A stretch of DNA of 64,000 bases from Cladosporium sp. IMV 00045 (taxonomy: Eukaryota; Ascomycota; Dothideomycetes; Cladosporiales; Cladosporiaceae): contig MSJI02000576.1 in NCBI GenBank assembly GCA_001931905.2, forward strand, positions 1 to 64,000, given 5' to 3'. Numbering within the stretch: position 1 is the stretch's first letter; each line of letters starts with the position of its first letter. A model generated the notes under the pieces. The model was not told the DNA's origin, did no database searches, and saw only the letters and a list, made by a program, of their open reading frames with translations. Positions 29,288-40,904 of this stretch are shown here, piece after piece. A program made the translations under genes and the position numbers.

Positions 29288-31631
29288 ATGCTTACCGACA
29301 ACACCGCTGCGGAAAGCACGTCTGCTATCAATGGGAGCGCCGTTGCGAGGTACGGCAAGAATCATCACCCCATGCCCGCCCCGGTTTCACATATACATGC
29401 ATGTGTTATGATCGTTGTTTCTTATCTCCATCCCGTGCTTTGCGATGGGGCAACCACATGTTGATGATATTACATCTGTGTGATCGTCTACATCGAGCCT
29501 CGCTTGTGCGGTGACTTCTGTTTGAAGTGACTCAAATATTGCCTTTGGAGTCATCATACATACTGTCAGCCAACGATTCTTTCAAGGCAAACTTGGCTGA
29601 CAGCACCAACACAGGCAACAGCCAAAGACGAAGCCTCGCACAGCTCTGATCCTCTACGGGTCAGAAACAGGCAATGCCAAAGATGTAGCCGAGGAAGTAG
29701 GCCGTCTAGCTGAGCGATTGCGCTTTGATACAACGGTTCTCGACCTCGATTCGGTCCAACTACGCGACGTCCTCAAGTATACGATGGTAATCTTTGCCCT
29801 GTCCACAACCGGCCAGGGAGAAATGCCCCAGAATGCACGTTCTTTCTGGAAGATGCTTCTCAGTGGCGCCCTGAAACCCGGCGTGCTCAGACGCCTGCGG
29901 TTCACTTCGTTTGGTCTAGGCGACAGCTCCTACCCGAGGTACAACGTCTCTCATCGCATGTTGTGCGGACGACTCACTCAATTGGGAGCATCTTCATTCT
30001 GTGAGCGTGGCGAGGGTAACGAACAGCATCCGGAAGGGCACAGTGCTGGCTTCCGTGAATGGATCGTTCAGCTAAACATTGGCATCCTTGATGCATTCCC
30101 TCTGCCAGATGGCGTTGAGCCTATGGGAGATGCTGAGTTCTTAGAACCAAAATGGAAACTAGCTCTTGACGAGTCACCATATGGTGTCAAAGCATCAAAC
30201 AGGGAGACCAAAGTTGAGGATGGAGAGTCAGTGGAAAGATCAGATCAACCATCTGATGCAACATTGCAACCCTCTTTGCAATCCATCAAGATCGAGGACC
30301 CACCGTCAACCAAGCCCATCCCCATCAAAGACTCATATAGCGCCGACCTGGTCGCCAACGATCGCATGACCGCTGTCGATCATTTCCAAGATGTCCGATT
30401 GCTGGACATTAGACTTGATCGCCAGTATGCTTACAACCCCGGTGCTGTAGCGGTCATCTATCCCAAGAACTTCCCTTCAGACGTTGAAGAGTTCATAAAG
30501 CTTATGCGATGGGAAGACATCGCCGACACCCCAATAACCATCTCCCCAACACGACTAATCGTACCAGGCCAAGCGACCACACCCTCTCCATTAAGACATC
30601 TCGACCTCTCAACAACCCAATTAACCCTCCGCTGGCTCCTCGAAAACGTCATCGACATCATGTCCATCCCACGCCGCTCCTTCTTCGCCAACCTAGCCTA
30701 TTTCGCCGGCACCAGCACCGAAGACGAAGAATACCAAAAAGAACGTCTCCTCGAACTCGCCAACCCCGAGCTCATCGACGAGCTCTGGGACTACACCACG
30801 CGCCCCAAACGCACCATCCTCGAAGTAATGATGGATTTCACCACCATCCAAATTCCCTGGCAATACGCCCTCTCCGCCCTCCCCCTGATGCGGGGCCGCC
30901 AATTCAGCATCGCCAGCGGCGGCGACCTCAAACACTCCCCCTCCCCCTCCTCCGACGATAGTCGCACAAGAGTCCAGCTCCTCGTCGCCATCGCCGACCC
31001 GCCCAGCCCGATCATCAAATGGCGCCGCCGCCACGGCGTGTGCACGCGCTACATCGCCACTCTACAGGCGGGCCAGAAACTCAACGTAGGCATGCAGCAG
31101 GGCTACCTGGACGTACAGCCGGGCGAAATCTCCCAGCCCGTCGTCCTGGTCGGTCCAGGCACCGGCCTTGCTCCGATGCGCGCCATGGCGCACCAGCGCC
31201 TCGCGTGGGCGAGGGAGCTGAATGTGCGCGAGACTGGTACGAGATTGCAGGGCGATATACTTTTCTTCGGCTGCCGTGGGAGGAATGCAGATTACTTCTT
31301 CCAGCACGAGTGGGAAGAAATTTTCCGCCCCGAAGCAATGCAGGAGTACACGGCTTTCTCGCGCGACAAGGGCGCAGAAGCGCAGCAGGGCGGGGGCAGG
31401 TACGTGCAGCATCAGATTCGCAAGAATGCGGAAGCTGTTTTCGAGGCTGTGCATGAGCGCGAAGGGAGGATCTACGTCTGCGGCTCGTCGGGCAATATGC
31501 CCAAGGCGGTAAGGGAGGCTTTTGTCGAGGTGCTCGTCGAGCAAGCGGGTGGGAAGATGAGTAGGGAGGATGCTGAGACGTATCTGGATGGTATGGAGAA
31601 GGAGGGGAGGTATAAGCAGGAGACTTGGTGA
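29288..31631 (+). CDS. TAH18: TAH18 / NDOR1 NADPH-dependent diflavin oxidoreductase, copy 1
   Basis: Diflavin reductase that passes electrons from NADPH through FAD and FMN to Dre2/CIAPIN1 in cytosolic Fe-S protein assembly. Model: exon 1, 29288-29349; exon 2, 29615-31631; 692 aa. The flavodoxin-like FMN domain starts LYGSETGNAKDVAEE and includes STTGQGEMP and LGDSSYPRYN. The FAD domain has HFQDVRLLDI, FMSIPRRSFF-type and GRQFSIAS motifs. The NADPH domain has GPGTGLAPMRA, FFGCRGRNADYF and CGSSGNMPKAVR. The C-terminus MEKEGRYKQETW is diagnostic for Tah18. Exon 1 is inferred: the frame stops at 29598, and the internal ATG at 29718 would lose the FMN phosphate loop. The 265-nt intron is long for this genome and contains a hairpin over its branch point. 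Confidence 0.93.
29563..29603 (+). promoter_or_regulatory. hairpin over branch point in TAH18 intron (copy 1)
   Basis: CTGTCAGCCAA (29563-29573) and TTGGCTGACAG (29593-29603) are perfect 11-bp inverted arms around a 19-nt loop. The right arm contains the GCTGAC branch-point match about 15 bases before the CACAG acceptor. The same hairpin is present in copy 2. Confidence 0.55.
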
Positions 31632-33005
31632 TGATGGATGATGACGACGATGATTATGGGCTTATGAGCATGCATGCATAAAAAGATCGATAGTACCTAT
31701 AGACAAAGAAAACAACACGAAATGCTCACCCACGTACGTTCTCCAGAAGAACCGACTGAGCGTATCTGCCTGCCTCGAAGGCTGAATTGAGATTTTGATA
31801 TGATTGAGCAGCCTTACTCTTACTTCACCTCCAAGCCTGAGTACCAGAAAGAGGTGAACAAGGCTAGTGATATGCCCCTGTCTATGTCCAGTACTAGGAT
31901 GCACGAATCGACAAGGCAGAGCAAGACAAGGCAAGGCGATCGAACAAGAAGGAAAGAAGGAACTGTAATCCATGCATTTGATGGCCACATCACTATCCCT
32001 ACATTTAATATTGATCCCTAACTCACGCCTCTTCCCATTCCGTTAAGATATGGATCCTTGCCGTTTTTGAAAAAGAAGAAAGGAAGAACCATGAAGAAGT
32101 ACGAAATAGCGATGCGTTTCTCTTTTCAGTCTACTCCCTACATCCTTCATTCGGCGGAATACCCTTTTCTTCAAAACATAAAGTTACGTCAAACTCAAAA
32201 CTCAAAACAAGAAAAGACCTAATTACAAAGACAACATCGGACCAGGGAGCGCAAGAATACAATACACATTTAAGAGGAATGAACAAGGACACATAGCAAA
32301 GGTGTAAAAAAGAAAAGGTTATTTGAATTTTTTAACATAATGAACACGACGACAAAAATACAAGAACAAGTTTAATAACAAAAACACCCGAGAAACCCAA
32401 TGCCCTCCCTTGTCCCCAGTTCCGTGACTTCAAAACGGATGAATGCTATGCGAAATGCCCCGACTGAAAGTCTTCTTTCAAGTAGAATAATGCCACAGTT
32501 CCATGAAGGAAATGAGAACGAAAATAACAAGTGAACGCGGCCAGCAGCGCCTACGGCTCCTCCCTTCTCGTTTGTGGATTGTTGAGAAGAAAAGGGCCTT
32601 GTGGCGGATTTTTTTTTCGTCTTTCCCTCGGGGCGCTTTTTTTCCTTGCCTTTTCCTTCTTCATTCCGCGCTGCCTTTTCTTCTTCATCTTCCCTGCAAT
32701 GTGCGATGTCCCGTTTTCTCTGGCGCTGCGTTGCTTTCCATTGAGCGGCGTGGTTGGCGGCATTTCGCGATCCGTCGTCTTCGTCGTCGTCGATGATCGG
32801 AGAGCGTGAAAGTGAAATCCTATGAGCTCCTCTAGATCCGCTTCGGAACGAATCGACCATATCATCTATCTCTTCGCCCAAGACAGACAGGGATAGAGAA
32901 GTCTCATCCCATCGTCCCGGACTCCGAACAAGCGACCGACCCATTCCACAGCAACTTTCTTTCTCTCAAACGAACGCACACATCCAAGTCTCTTTCTCAA
33001 CAAGT
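31632..33005. other. intergenic between convergent TAH18 and nucleotidyltransferase (copy 1)
   Basis: 1.4 kb holding two 3' UTRs. A 190-codon minus-strand frame (32372-32944) is not preserved in the matching region of copy 2, so it is unlikely to be coding. A GCATGCATGCAT palindrome just after the TAH18 stop is conserved in both copies. Confidence 0.5.
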
Positions 33006-36000
33006 CTAACCACCCTTCCTCTCATTCTCATTCGCAGGCATGGGCTCACCACCACCACCACCCCCATGAGCTCTCGGGCTCCTCGGCTGACCCCCACCAC
33101 CAGCGGCGGTAGACTTGTTCTTCTTGTGCGACTTGCGACCAGGAGCCGGCTGCCACTCATTCTTCTGACCGGAGCCAGCATTGCCGTTATTGCTCGCCTG
33201 CTGCCCGGAAGATTTAGCAGGCCCTTGCTTCGTCCCATTCCCGATTCCCAAGCCGGCTTTATTACGCTCGTTCTTCGCCTCGTTGGTTCTGGGCTTATCG
33301 TTCTCGTCGCGCTGGGCTTGTTTGGCGTTGGCGACTTTGGCGGCTTTGACGAGGCCGTTCACTTGGGATTGCTGGGGGGAGTCGAAGGTGTCGAAGGTCT
33401 TGGTTGGGGATGGGGTGCGGAGCTCGGCGACGGGAGAGAGCAGTGGCGCGGCGCTTGTGGGTAGCGAGTCGGCTGCGGATTCATCGTGGGAGGGTGCGTG
33501 GCCGTTGGATGTTGCTGGGGCGCGAGGGCCGGATGTTCTACGGGTTGTTGGGGAGACGCCCGGAGAGGAGCAGCGGCGTTCGGCTTGAGCGTCGGCTTCC
33601 TGACTGCTGAAGTCTTTTGTGCGTAGAGGCAGGGAGTAGGAATATGGCGAGTCCATGTTTAAGATTCCATTGACCGCATGCCTGGGCTGAGGAGGCGGGT
33701 TGGAGCCATTAACGATGATCGGACCTCCTTCACCGGCACTGGCAAGCTCAGGAGCAGGAGAAGAATCATAGCTTGACGAGCTGAAAGCATTTCCCTGCGC
33801 TCTTGACGTTCCTATGTCACCCACAGCAGAAGCTCGTGAATGGCTCAAAGGGCTGGGAGACCGAGAAGAATGCCGTCCATTTGCGGTCGGAGGCATCAAA
33901 TCGGGCGTCACTCTACGCTGGCGCTGCGGAGGATCCCTCAGCTGAGGCATAGCGGGGACAGGCATCTGATTTGCAGTGGCTTGCTGCGGTCCGAGCTGTG
34001 GTGATTGGCCGACGTAGTAACCGACATACTCCTTTGGCATCGCAGTGTCTGTATTGCTGTGCTGCATGTTGGGCATTGCGGAATAAGGCATTTGCACGCC
34101 TGCATGTTGAGCATGACCGAAAGCTTGCGGCGAACGAAGATTAGGGTATCCAGCCCCGACTCCGAGCGCTTGCATGTCGAATCCTTGTTGGGCGAGTTGG
34201 TGCACGAGTAACGGATGAGGAAATGAGCGGCCAGGTTGGCTCTGCGAACGCATCGAGCTGGTGGACGGGACTGGCTCTGATGCGCGCTGTCCCTGACGCC
34301 TCAACGCTGGGACGGCAGCAACAAGCGATGGGCTTGAGGGATTGGTATTTGTACCTTCGCGTGACGATTTCTGTCCCTGGGCCGCGGATGGTGGCGCAAA
34401 ACGCGGTGGATAGTGAAGCATATATCCAGGAAGCAAAGGTGCTGTCTGCGGCACGACATCGATCGAGTTATATCTTGAGTTGCCGACAGAGCCGTTCGCA
34501 AATTGTGAACGAGGGTGTGGCGATCCCACACCGGCAAGATCGCCCGCTCGAACCTGACCTTGATTCGTATGTTGCTGTGCAGCCAATTGTGACCTCAAAA
34601 CATCCTGTTGGGCCTGGAGGTATTGGTACTGCTGGAACAACTGGTCATGCAGATTTCCTTTCGCTGCGAAGTAGTCCATAGCAGTGACGCCGACGGGTGG
34701 ACTCTGCATGTACACACCGCGCTGATTGTTGAACGCAGAACCACTGCTCGCTCGTCTATTCCCAGATCGCTGCGCAGATTGATTCCTATTTCCACCTTTT
34801 TTCCTTCCACCAGAGTTCGGCTCTTGATTTTGCCTGGCTCCAGTTTGAGATGCACTGCGGGTGAGTGTAGGCTTCGGTTTCGGCGGTGGTCTTTGAAAAG
34901 GCGTCTTTTCAGGATCGGGGGGAAACTCGAATTGCTCGCAGCATTTCTCCAGTTGACATCCGTCCGCAAGAAAGTCGTATGCGCGCCTTATCTCCTCGTG
35001 AATTCCATGCCAGGCGTAATCGTCCGCGGAATTGCCCAGATTTCGCTCGGTGTTGAAGGGTTCCTCCACACAAAGTCGGCATCGTGCCTCCTTGTTGTCG
35101 GCGTAGTTATCCCATCCTTTTTCGCGCCGAGAGAGCAACCGTCCTTCTTTCACTGATACAACATATGTCGCGTAGTTGAACTCATATCCATAGTGCAGGA
35201 AGAATGCGAAAAGCAGTTCCGCTAATGATTCCTTATTGTCCTTACCACATCCTCTTATTGACTCGAGATCGTCTGCAAACGGTGAAAGCTTTCCGTCGAC
35301 TGTCGATCGCTTGTCGTCCGGCATTTTCTGCAGAGAAGGAATGATTGGAGGATTCCGTCGTTGGAGAAAGCTGATGATCATACAAATCCAAGTGTAGGAG
35401 CTGATGGTGCCACCAAAGGCTGAGAGTGTGATTAGTGGCGTGATAACTTGTTAGTGACGATCGCACTTACCAGCGTCATTCAACAACCTCCTTTTCGTCC
35501 AGTATTTGATGATCTTCGCCAAAGGTCGTACTCTGTCGTCCAATTGCACATACGTCTTGATCATGCGCGTGTTTTCCAGGGCCAAGGGGTTATTCACATT
35601 AATATCGCAAGCCAGTTGCAGTTGGGGATCCCAGCATTTTACGATCGGCACCTTGGCAGCCGCCCTGCAGACCACCTTTTGCATGCCATCTGTATGTGTG
35701 TTGTCAGCAAAGCCATAATTTCCCATTCACAGGGCCATCGTCGTGACACCTACGTCTAGACAAGAGCGTCGCCAGCGAATGCATGCTCTCCAGTTTCCGC
35801 ATGGGTGTAGTGACGCATATATCCACATCCGAGTCGCTGCTGCTCAATAGATTTCCCGAACTGCCAAAAACCGCCACCTCGATGTTGCTTTCGGGCCATT
35901 CATCGTTCATTATTCGTTCCAACTTCTTGATCAATGCCGCCCTTCGCTCTTCGCTCTCATCACTCGGTAATAATCGGTCGTAGAGCTCGCGCATGTCTCC

Positions 36001-36390
36001 AGACAGCTTCTTCTCCTCTTCCGGCTCCAGCGTCTTCTTCAGCTCTTTCTTGGGCGGGCCAAGTTCCTGGTCGCCACCATCGATGTAGGGTATCCGCCGT
36101 TTGCGGAATTCAGGTCCCGTCTCGAATTTGCAAACCACGGGTCCTTGAGGGGGGACTCGCTGGGAGCCATTCTGACCCTGACCGACGGCTTCGGATGCGA
36201 CAGAGCGAGGGCTCTGGTTAGCGAGCCCACGGTGTGGCGAAGGCGAGCGGGAGCTGAAGCGAATATCCCGCGGCTGCTGGTAGGGAGTGGAAGGGACGGA
36301 GTTTGAATGCTGGGTCTGCAACTGAGGGCGAGGAGGATGTCGCTGCATGAATTTTTCGTGCTGGAGAGTAGCCATAGTAGGCTTAGGCAT
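33006..36390 (-). CDS. Cid1/Cut-family terminal nucleotidyltransferase, copy 1
   Basis: Non-canonical poly(A)/poly(U) polymerase of the Cid1 group; in Aspergillus the CutA/CutB members add CU-rich tags to mRNA ends. Exons 36390-35754, 35689-35471 and 35419-33006 (phases 1 and 1) give 1089 aa. Residues 1-90 are disordered. FGSSGN (175-180) with SDVDIC (D188, D190) supplies the metal-binding pair. The third Asp is in LACDINVNN (about D241). TRMIKTYVQLD, AKIIKYWTKRR and FGGTISSYTW follow. The PAP-associated domain includes LCVEEPFNTERNLGNSADD. The C-terminal 680 residues are low-complexity Ser/Pro/Gln-rich, and end in a basic, Gly-rich segment. The start codon lies 3 bases inside the contig end, so the promoter of this copy is missing. 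All catalytic residues are intact. Confidence 0.9.
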
Positions 36391-36393
36391 TCC

Positions 36394-36413
36394 NNNNNNN
36401 NNNNNNNNNNNNN
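36394..36413. other. assembly gap (20 N)
   Basis: A run of exactly 20 N joins two contigs. The contig to its left ends in copy 1 and the contig to its right begins in copy 2 of the same block. The gap length is probably a placeholder. Confidence 0.99.
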
Positions 36414-36451
36414 GTGTTTGCCATCTGGGCGGTGGCAGCTTCGACGGACAT
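36414..36451 (-). pseudogene. 5' fragment of the two-RRM gene (copy 2, truncated by the gap)
   Basis: Only the first 12 codons (MSVEAATAQMAN...) and part of the next are present before the N run, identical to 28720-28683. This is a contig-end truncation rather than a decayed gene. The rest of this copy is not in the window. Confidence 0.85.
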
Positions 36452-37046
36452 GGTGATTGATGGGGGGTGGTCTGGAATGGAGTGGATGTCCTAGGAAGGC
36501 CTGTTGGTCTGCCTGTGAACGGGGCTTCGGTAAGGTGAATTGACTTGTCGAGGCCGCCCTGTTGGTGGAAACGGAATTGGCGAGAGTTGGTTGGGTAGCT
36601 ACGTGCCCAAGATCCTGATGAGAGTTGGTTGGAGGGGGGTTGGTGGTGATCGAGTTGACAGTTGTTGATGACGAAGAAGCAAGCGGGAAGGGAAAGGAGA
36701 TGGATATATGACCTGCCCTTCAAATTCGGGGGCCAGGCGCGCGACGGGTGTGGCACGGACCAGCTGTTAGGAAGTTCCTGGGGTGAGGCAGCAGGAGTGA
36801 AGCGACAGGAAGTGGCAGGAAGGCGATGACGGCAGGCGCCGGTAGCGGGAGGGAGGGAGGGAGAGCCTCCAGCCTTTTATGAGAGCCTCAGGCAGGCTGA
36901 TATCGCCTCTTTGAGAGGCTTGGAATTGCCATTACTTTCACTTCACATGCCGGTCATTCTTTATTATTCACTTCATCAGAAAGTATATTTTTTCTCTAAT
37001 CACATGATCTGATCAGAATTGAATCATTCTCAATCTCTCCTCAGGA
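36452..37046. promoter_or_regulatory. divergent promoter RRM gene / TAH18 (copy 2)
   Basis: 595 bp. Identical to copy 1 up to about 36741, then differs by a GC insertion, a GGGA-repeat expansion near 36850 and scattered substitutions. Confidence 0.5.
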
Positions 37047-39374
37047 ATGCTCACCGACAACACCGCTGCGGAAAGCACGTCTGCTATCAATGGGAGCGCC
37101 GTTGCGAGGTACGGCAAGAATCATCACCCCATGCCCGCCCCGGTTTCACATATACATGCATGTGTTATGATCGTTGTTTCTTATCTCCATCCCGTGTTTT
37201 GCCATGGGCAACCGCATGTTGATGATGATAGTAAAGTCATGCCATCCGTTATTTCGAATGCGGTGACTTGTTTGTGAGGTGACTCGACGTTGCCTGTTGG
37301 AGTCATCATACATACTGTCAGCCAACGATTATTTCAAGGCAAACTTGGCTGACAGCACCAACACAGGCAACAGCCAAAGACGAAGCCTCGCACGGCTCTG
37401 ATCCTCTACGGATCAGAAACAGGCAATGCCCAAGATGTAGCCGAGGAAGTAGGCCGTCTAGCTGAGCGACTGCGCTTTGATACAACGGTTCTCGACCTCG
37501 ATTCGGTCCAACTACGCGATGTCCTCAAGTATACGATGGTGGTCTTCGCCCTGTCCACAACTGGCCAGGGAGAAATGCCCCAGAATGCACGTTCGTTCTG
37601 GAAGATGCTTCTCAGTGGCGCCCTGAAACCCGGCGTGCTCAGACGCCTGCGGTTCACTTCGTTTGGTCTAGGCGACAGCTCCTACCCGAGGTACAACGTC
37701 TCTCATCGCATGCTGTGTGGACGACTCACTCAATTGGGAGCGTCTTCATTCTGTGAGCGTGGCGAGGGTAACGAACAGCATCCAGAGGGACACAGTGCTG
37801 GCTTCCGTGAATGGATCGTTCAGCTCAAGACTGGCATCCTTGATGCATTCCCTCTGCCAGATGGCGTTGAGCCGATGGGAGATGCTGAGTTCTTAGAACC
37901 AAAATGGAAACTTGCTATTGACGAGTCACCAAATGGTGTTGAAGCATCAAACAGGGAGGCCAAAGTTCAGGATGGAGAGTCAGTGGAAAGATCAGATCAA
38001 CCATGTGATGCGACATTGCAACCCTCTTTGCAATCCATCAAGTTTGAAGACTCGCCATCAACGAAACCCATACCCATCAAAGACTCATATAGCGCCGACC
38101 TGGTCGCCAACGACCGCATGACCGCTGTCGACCATTTCCAAGATGTCCGATTGTTGGATATCAGGCTTGATCGCCAGTATACCTACAACCCCGGTGCCGT
38201 AGCGGTCATCTACCCCAAAAACTTCCCTTCAGACGTTGAAGAGTTCATCAAGCTCATGCGATGGGAAGACATCGCGGACACGCCAATAACCATCTCCCCG
38301 ACACGACCGATGATACCAGGCCAAGCGACCACACCCTCCCCATTAAGACATCTCGACCTCTCAACAACCCAACTAACACTGCGATGGCTCCTCGAAAACG
38401 TCATCGACATTATGTCCATCCCCCGCCGCTCCTTCTTCGCCAACCTAGCCTATTTCGCCGGCACCAGCACCGAAGACGAAGAATACCAAAAAGAACGTCT
38501 CCTCGAACTCGCCAACCCCGAACTCATCGACGAACTGTGGGACTACACCACGCGGCCCAAGCGCACCATCCTCGAAGTCATGATGGATTTCACCACCATC
38601 CAGATCCCCTGGCAACACGCCCTCTCCGCCCTCCCCCTCCTGCGCGGCCGCCAATTCAGCATCGCCAGCGGCGGCGACCTCAAACACTCACCCGACTCCG
38701 ACGGCCGCACGAGAGTGCAATTACTAGTCGCCATCGCCGACCCGCCCAGCCCGATCATCAAATGGCGCCGCCGCCACGGCGTGTGCACGCGCTACATCGC
38801 CACTCTACAGGCCGGCCAAAAACTCAACGTAGGCATGCAGCAGGGCTACCTAGACGTGCAGCCGGGCGAAATCTCCCAGCCCGTCGTCCTGGTCGGCCCA
38901 GGCACCGGCCTCGCCCCGATGCGCGCCATGGCGCACCAGCGCCTCGCGTGGGCGAGGGAGCTGAATGTGCGCGAGCATAGGAAGAGACTTCAAGGCGATG
39001 TACTTTTCTTCGGCTGCCGTGGGAGGAATGCAGATTACTTCTTCCAGCACGAGTGGGAAGACATTTTCCGCCCAGAAGCAATGCAGGTTTACACGGCTTT
39101 CTCGCGCGACAAGGACACAGAGGCGCAGCAGGGCGGGGGCAAGTACGTGCAGCATCAGATTCGCAAGCACGCGGAAGCTGTGTTTAAGGCAATCCATGAG
39201 CGTGAAGGGAGGATCTACGTCTGCGGCTCGTCGGGGAACATGCCCAAGGCGGTGAGGGAGGCTTTCGTCGAGGTTCTTGTTGAGCAAAGGGGCGGGAAGA
39301 TGAGCAGGGAAAATGCTGAGGCGTATCTGGATGGTATGGAGAAGGAGGGGAGGTATAAGCAGGAGACTTGGTGA
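37047..39374 (+). CDS. TAH18: TAH18 / NDOR1 NADPH-dependent diflavin oxidoreductase, copy 2
   Basis: Same architecture as copy 1. Exon 1, 37047-37108; exon 2, 37367-39374; 689 aa. The frame is fully intact. The FMN loop (GSETGNAQDV), STTGQGEMP, the FAD and NADPH motifs and the QETW end are all kept. By eye about 6% of residues differ, mostly in the linker between the FMN and FAD domains (around SPNGVEASNREAKVQ) and near HSPDSDGRTR, where an in-frame indel shortens the protein by three residues. No stops or frameshifts, so both copies look functional. The intron (258 nt) keeps the donor, branch, acceptor and branch-point hairpin. Confidence 0.93.
37315..37355 (+). promoter_or_regulatory. hairpin over branch point in TAH18 intron (copy 2)
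   Basis: Both 11-bp arms (37315-37325 and 37345-37355) are identical to copy 1. The loop has one substitution, and the intron just upstream has diverged strongly. Confidence 0.55.
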
Positions 39375-40904
39375 TGATGTGATGTTAGATGATAAATGAT
39401 AGATGACGACGATGATGGCCATGGGGTATATGAGCATGCATGCATGAAACCCAGCAGACGTATTCTCGTTTCATTCAGTACGTACGGATTAATAAAAGAC
39501 AAGGAGAGAACCGACACCAAGGCTCTCCCCCAAACATCCCACCGACCTACCCAGTTTGCGTCCTCCATAAGACCCAACTAATAACAGGGAGGAGAGGAAC
39601 CAAGTTCAATATCCCCGCCTCGCATCGCCTCGCCCATGCGCCTTGCAAGATTCGCCTTGAGAACTGCGTTTGCCTTACACTTACTTGCCTTGCTTTGTCC
39701 CCAACGACGAGACACCTCTTCACGAAATAAGCTTACATGTCAGATATAACAATACGAGTATGGACTGAGCACATCACCTGACATCCCCTATTAAGCAGCT
39801 GCCTCATACCCTCGAACAGGGTATTAGCAAATGGTCAAACGAGGGAAAAAGAAAGGGAGGATGTAGTCTTTGAGTTATCTACCTTCTTGCTCTAACCCTG
39901 GACACCGACTGATTTCGGGAATTCGGAACCTTTCATATCCTATCCTAGGAAGCAGTAACTAATTGGTGAGGACTTGTGATTCCGGAGCAAGGGGAAGAAA
40001 AAGGAAAACAAGGAAAAAGGGAGAGGGAGTTCGACCTTCTCTTTTCTGCCTAGAATTTCCCGGTTAGATTCTCTCTGTTGATCAAACAGTGAGGAGACTA
40101 CTCTTTCCCAGAAAAAGAGATGAAGGATGAGGTCCATAATCAAAATTGGATCATGATTACACGAAGAAGTCCACGAAGCAGGGACAGGATACAAAAAAAA
40201 AAAAAGGAATTTGAATTTCTCTTTCTCGAACAAGTGAATAGCAGTTGTAATATAGAAACACAGTGAACAGTGAACAAGCGAATAAACACAAAAAAGGTAC
40301 AATAAACGAAATACCCGCGAAACCCAATGCCCCAAATTTCTCCCTTGTCCCCCGTGTCCGTAAGCTTCAAAAACGGATGAATGCGGATGCTATGCGAATG
40401 TCCCGATCGAAAGGATCTTTTTCTTTCCGGACAATATAATATGCCACAGTCCAAGATAAGAACAAAAACCCGAAAAGAACCAAATGCGACGGCGCCGAAT
40501 CAGCTTGTGTGGCGTATTTTTTCTTTTTTTGTCTTTCCCTCGGGGCTCTTTTTCTTTTTGCCTTTTCCTTCTCGATTCCGCGCTGTCTTTCCTTCGCCTG
40601 TCACGTCTTGTTTTCTCCGGCGCTGCGATTGCTTCTCTGAAGCGGCGTGGTTGGTGGAAGTTTTGATGGTCCGTCGTCGTCTTCGTCGATGATCAAAGAG
40701 CGTGAATGGCGTCTTTCCTTATCCTTCAAAACCCTTCGAAACGAATCGATCCCCTCATCCACCTCTTTGTTCACGACTGAGACGTCAAATCGACCAACGC
40801 CAATCAGAGTCTCGGACTCCGAACAAGCGAACGACCTATTCGACAGAAACTTCTCTTCCCCCAAAACGAGCGCAAACATCCAAGTCCCCTCTTCCCCAGC
40901 AAGT
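39375..40904. other. intergenic between convergent TAH18 and nucleotidyltransferase (copy 2)
   Basis: 1.5 kb, alignable with 31632-33005 only in patches. It includes a 12-14 base A-run near 40192. The copies share the GCATGCATGCAT element after TAH18 and pieces near the nucleotidyltransferase 3' end. No supported gene. Confidence 0.5.

Larger units (their letters stand above)
28683..36393. repeat. copy 1 of duplicated block (left of the assembly gap)
   Basis: Contains the RRM-gene 5' end, the divergent promoter, TAH18 and the terminal nucleotidyltransferase gene. It matches 36414-44284 in the same order and orientation. The first about 328 bp are identical, coding parts differ by about 5% by eye, and intergenic parts by far more with many indels. 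It ends exactly at the N run, 3 bases upstream of the nucleotidyltransferase ATG. Confidence 0.95.

Noticed and set aside
32372..32944. 190-codon minus-strand open frame downstream of the nucleotidyltransferase
   Set aside because: The matching part of copy 2 has shifted frames and stops, so the frame is not conserved; it is most likely 3' flank.
35704..36756. 350-codon minus-strand open frame spanning the N gap
   Set aside because: It joins the leader/promoter strand of the RRM gene to exon 1 of the nucleotidyltransferase through undefined bases. It is a product of the contig join, not a fusion gene.
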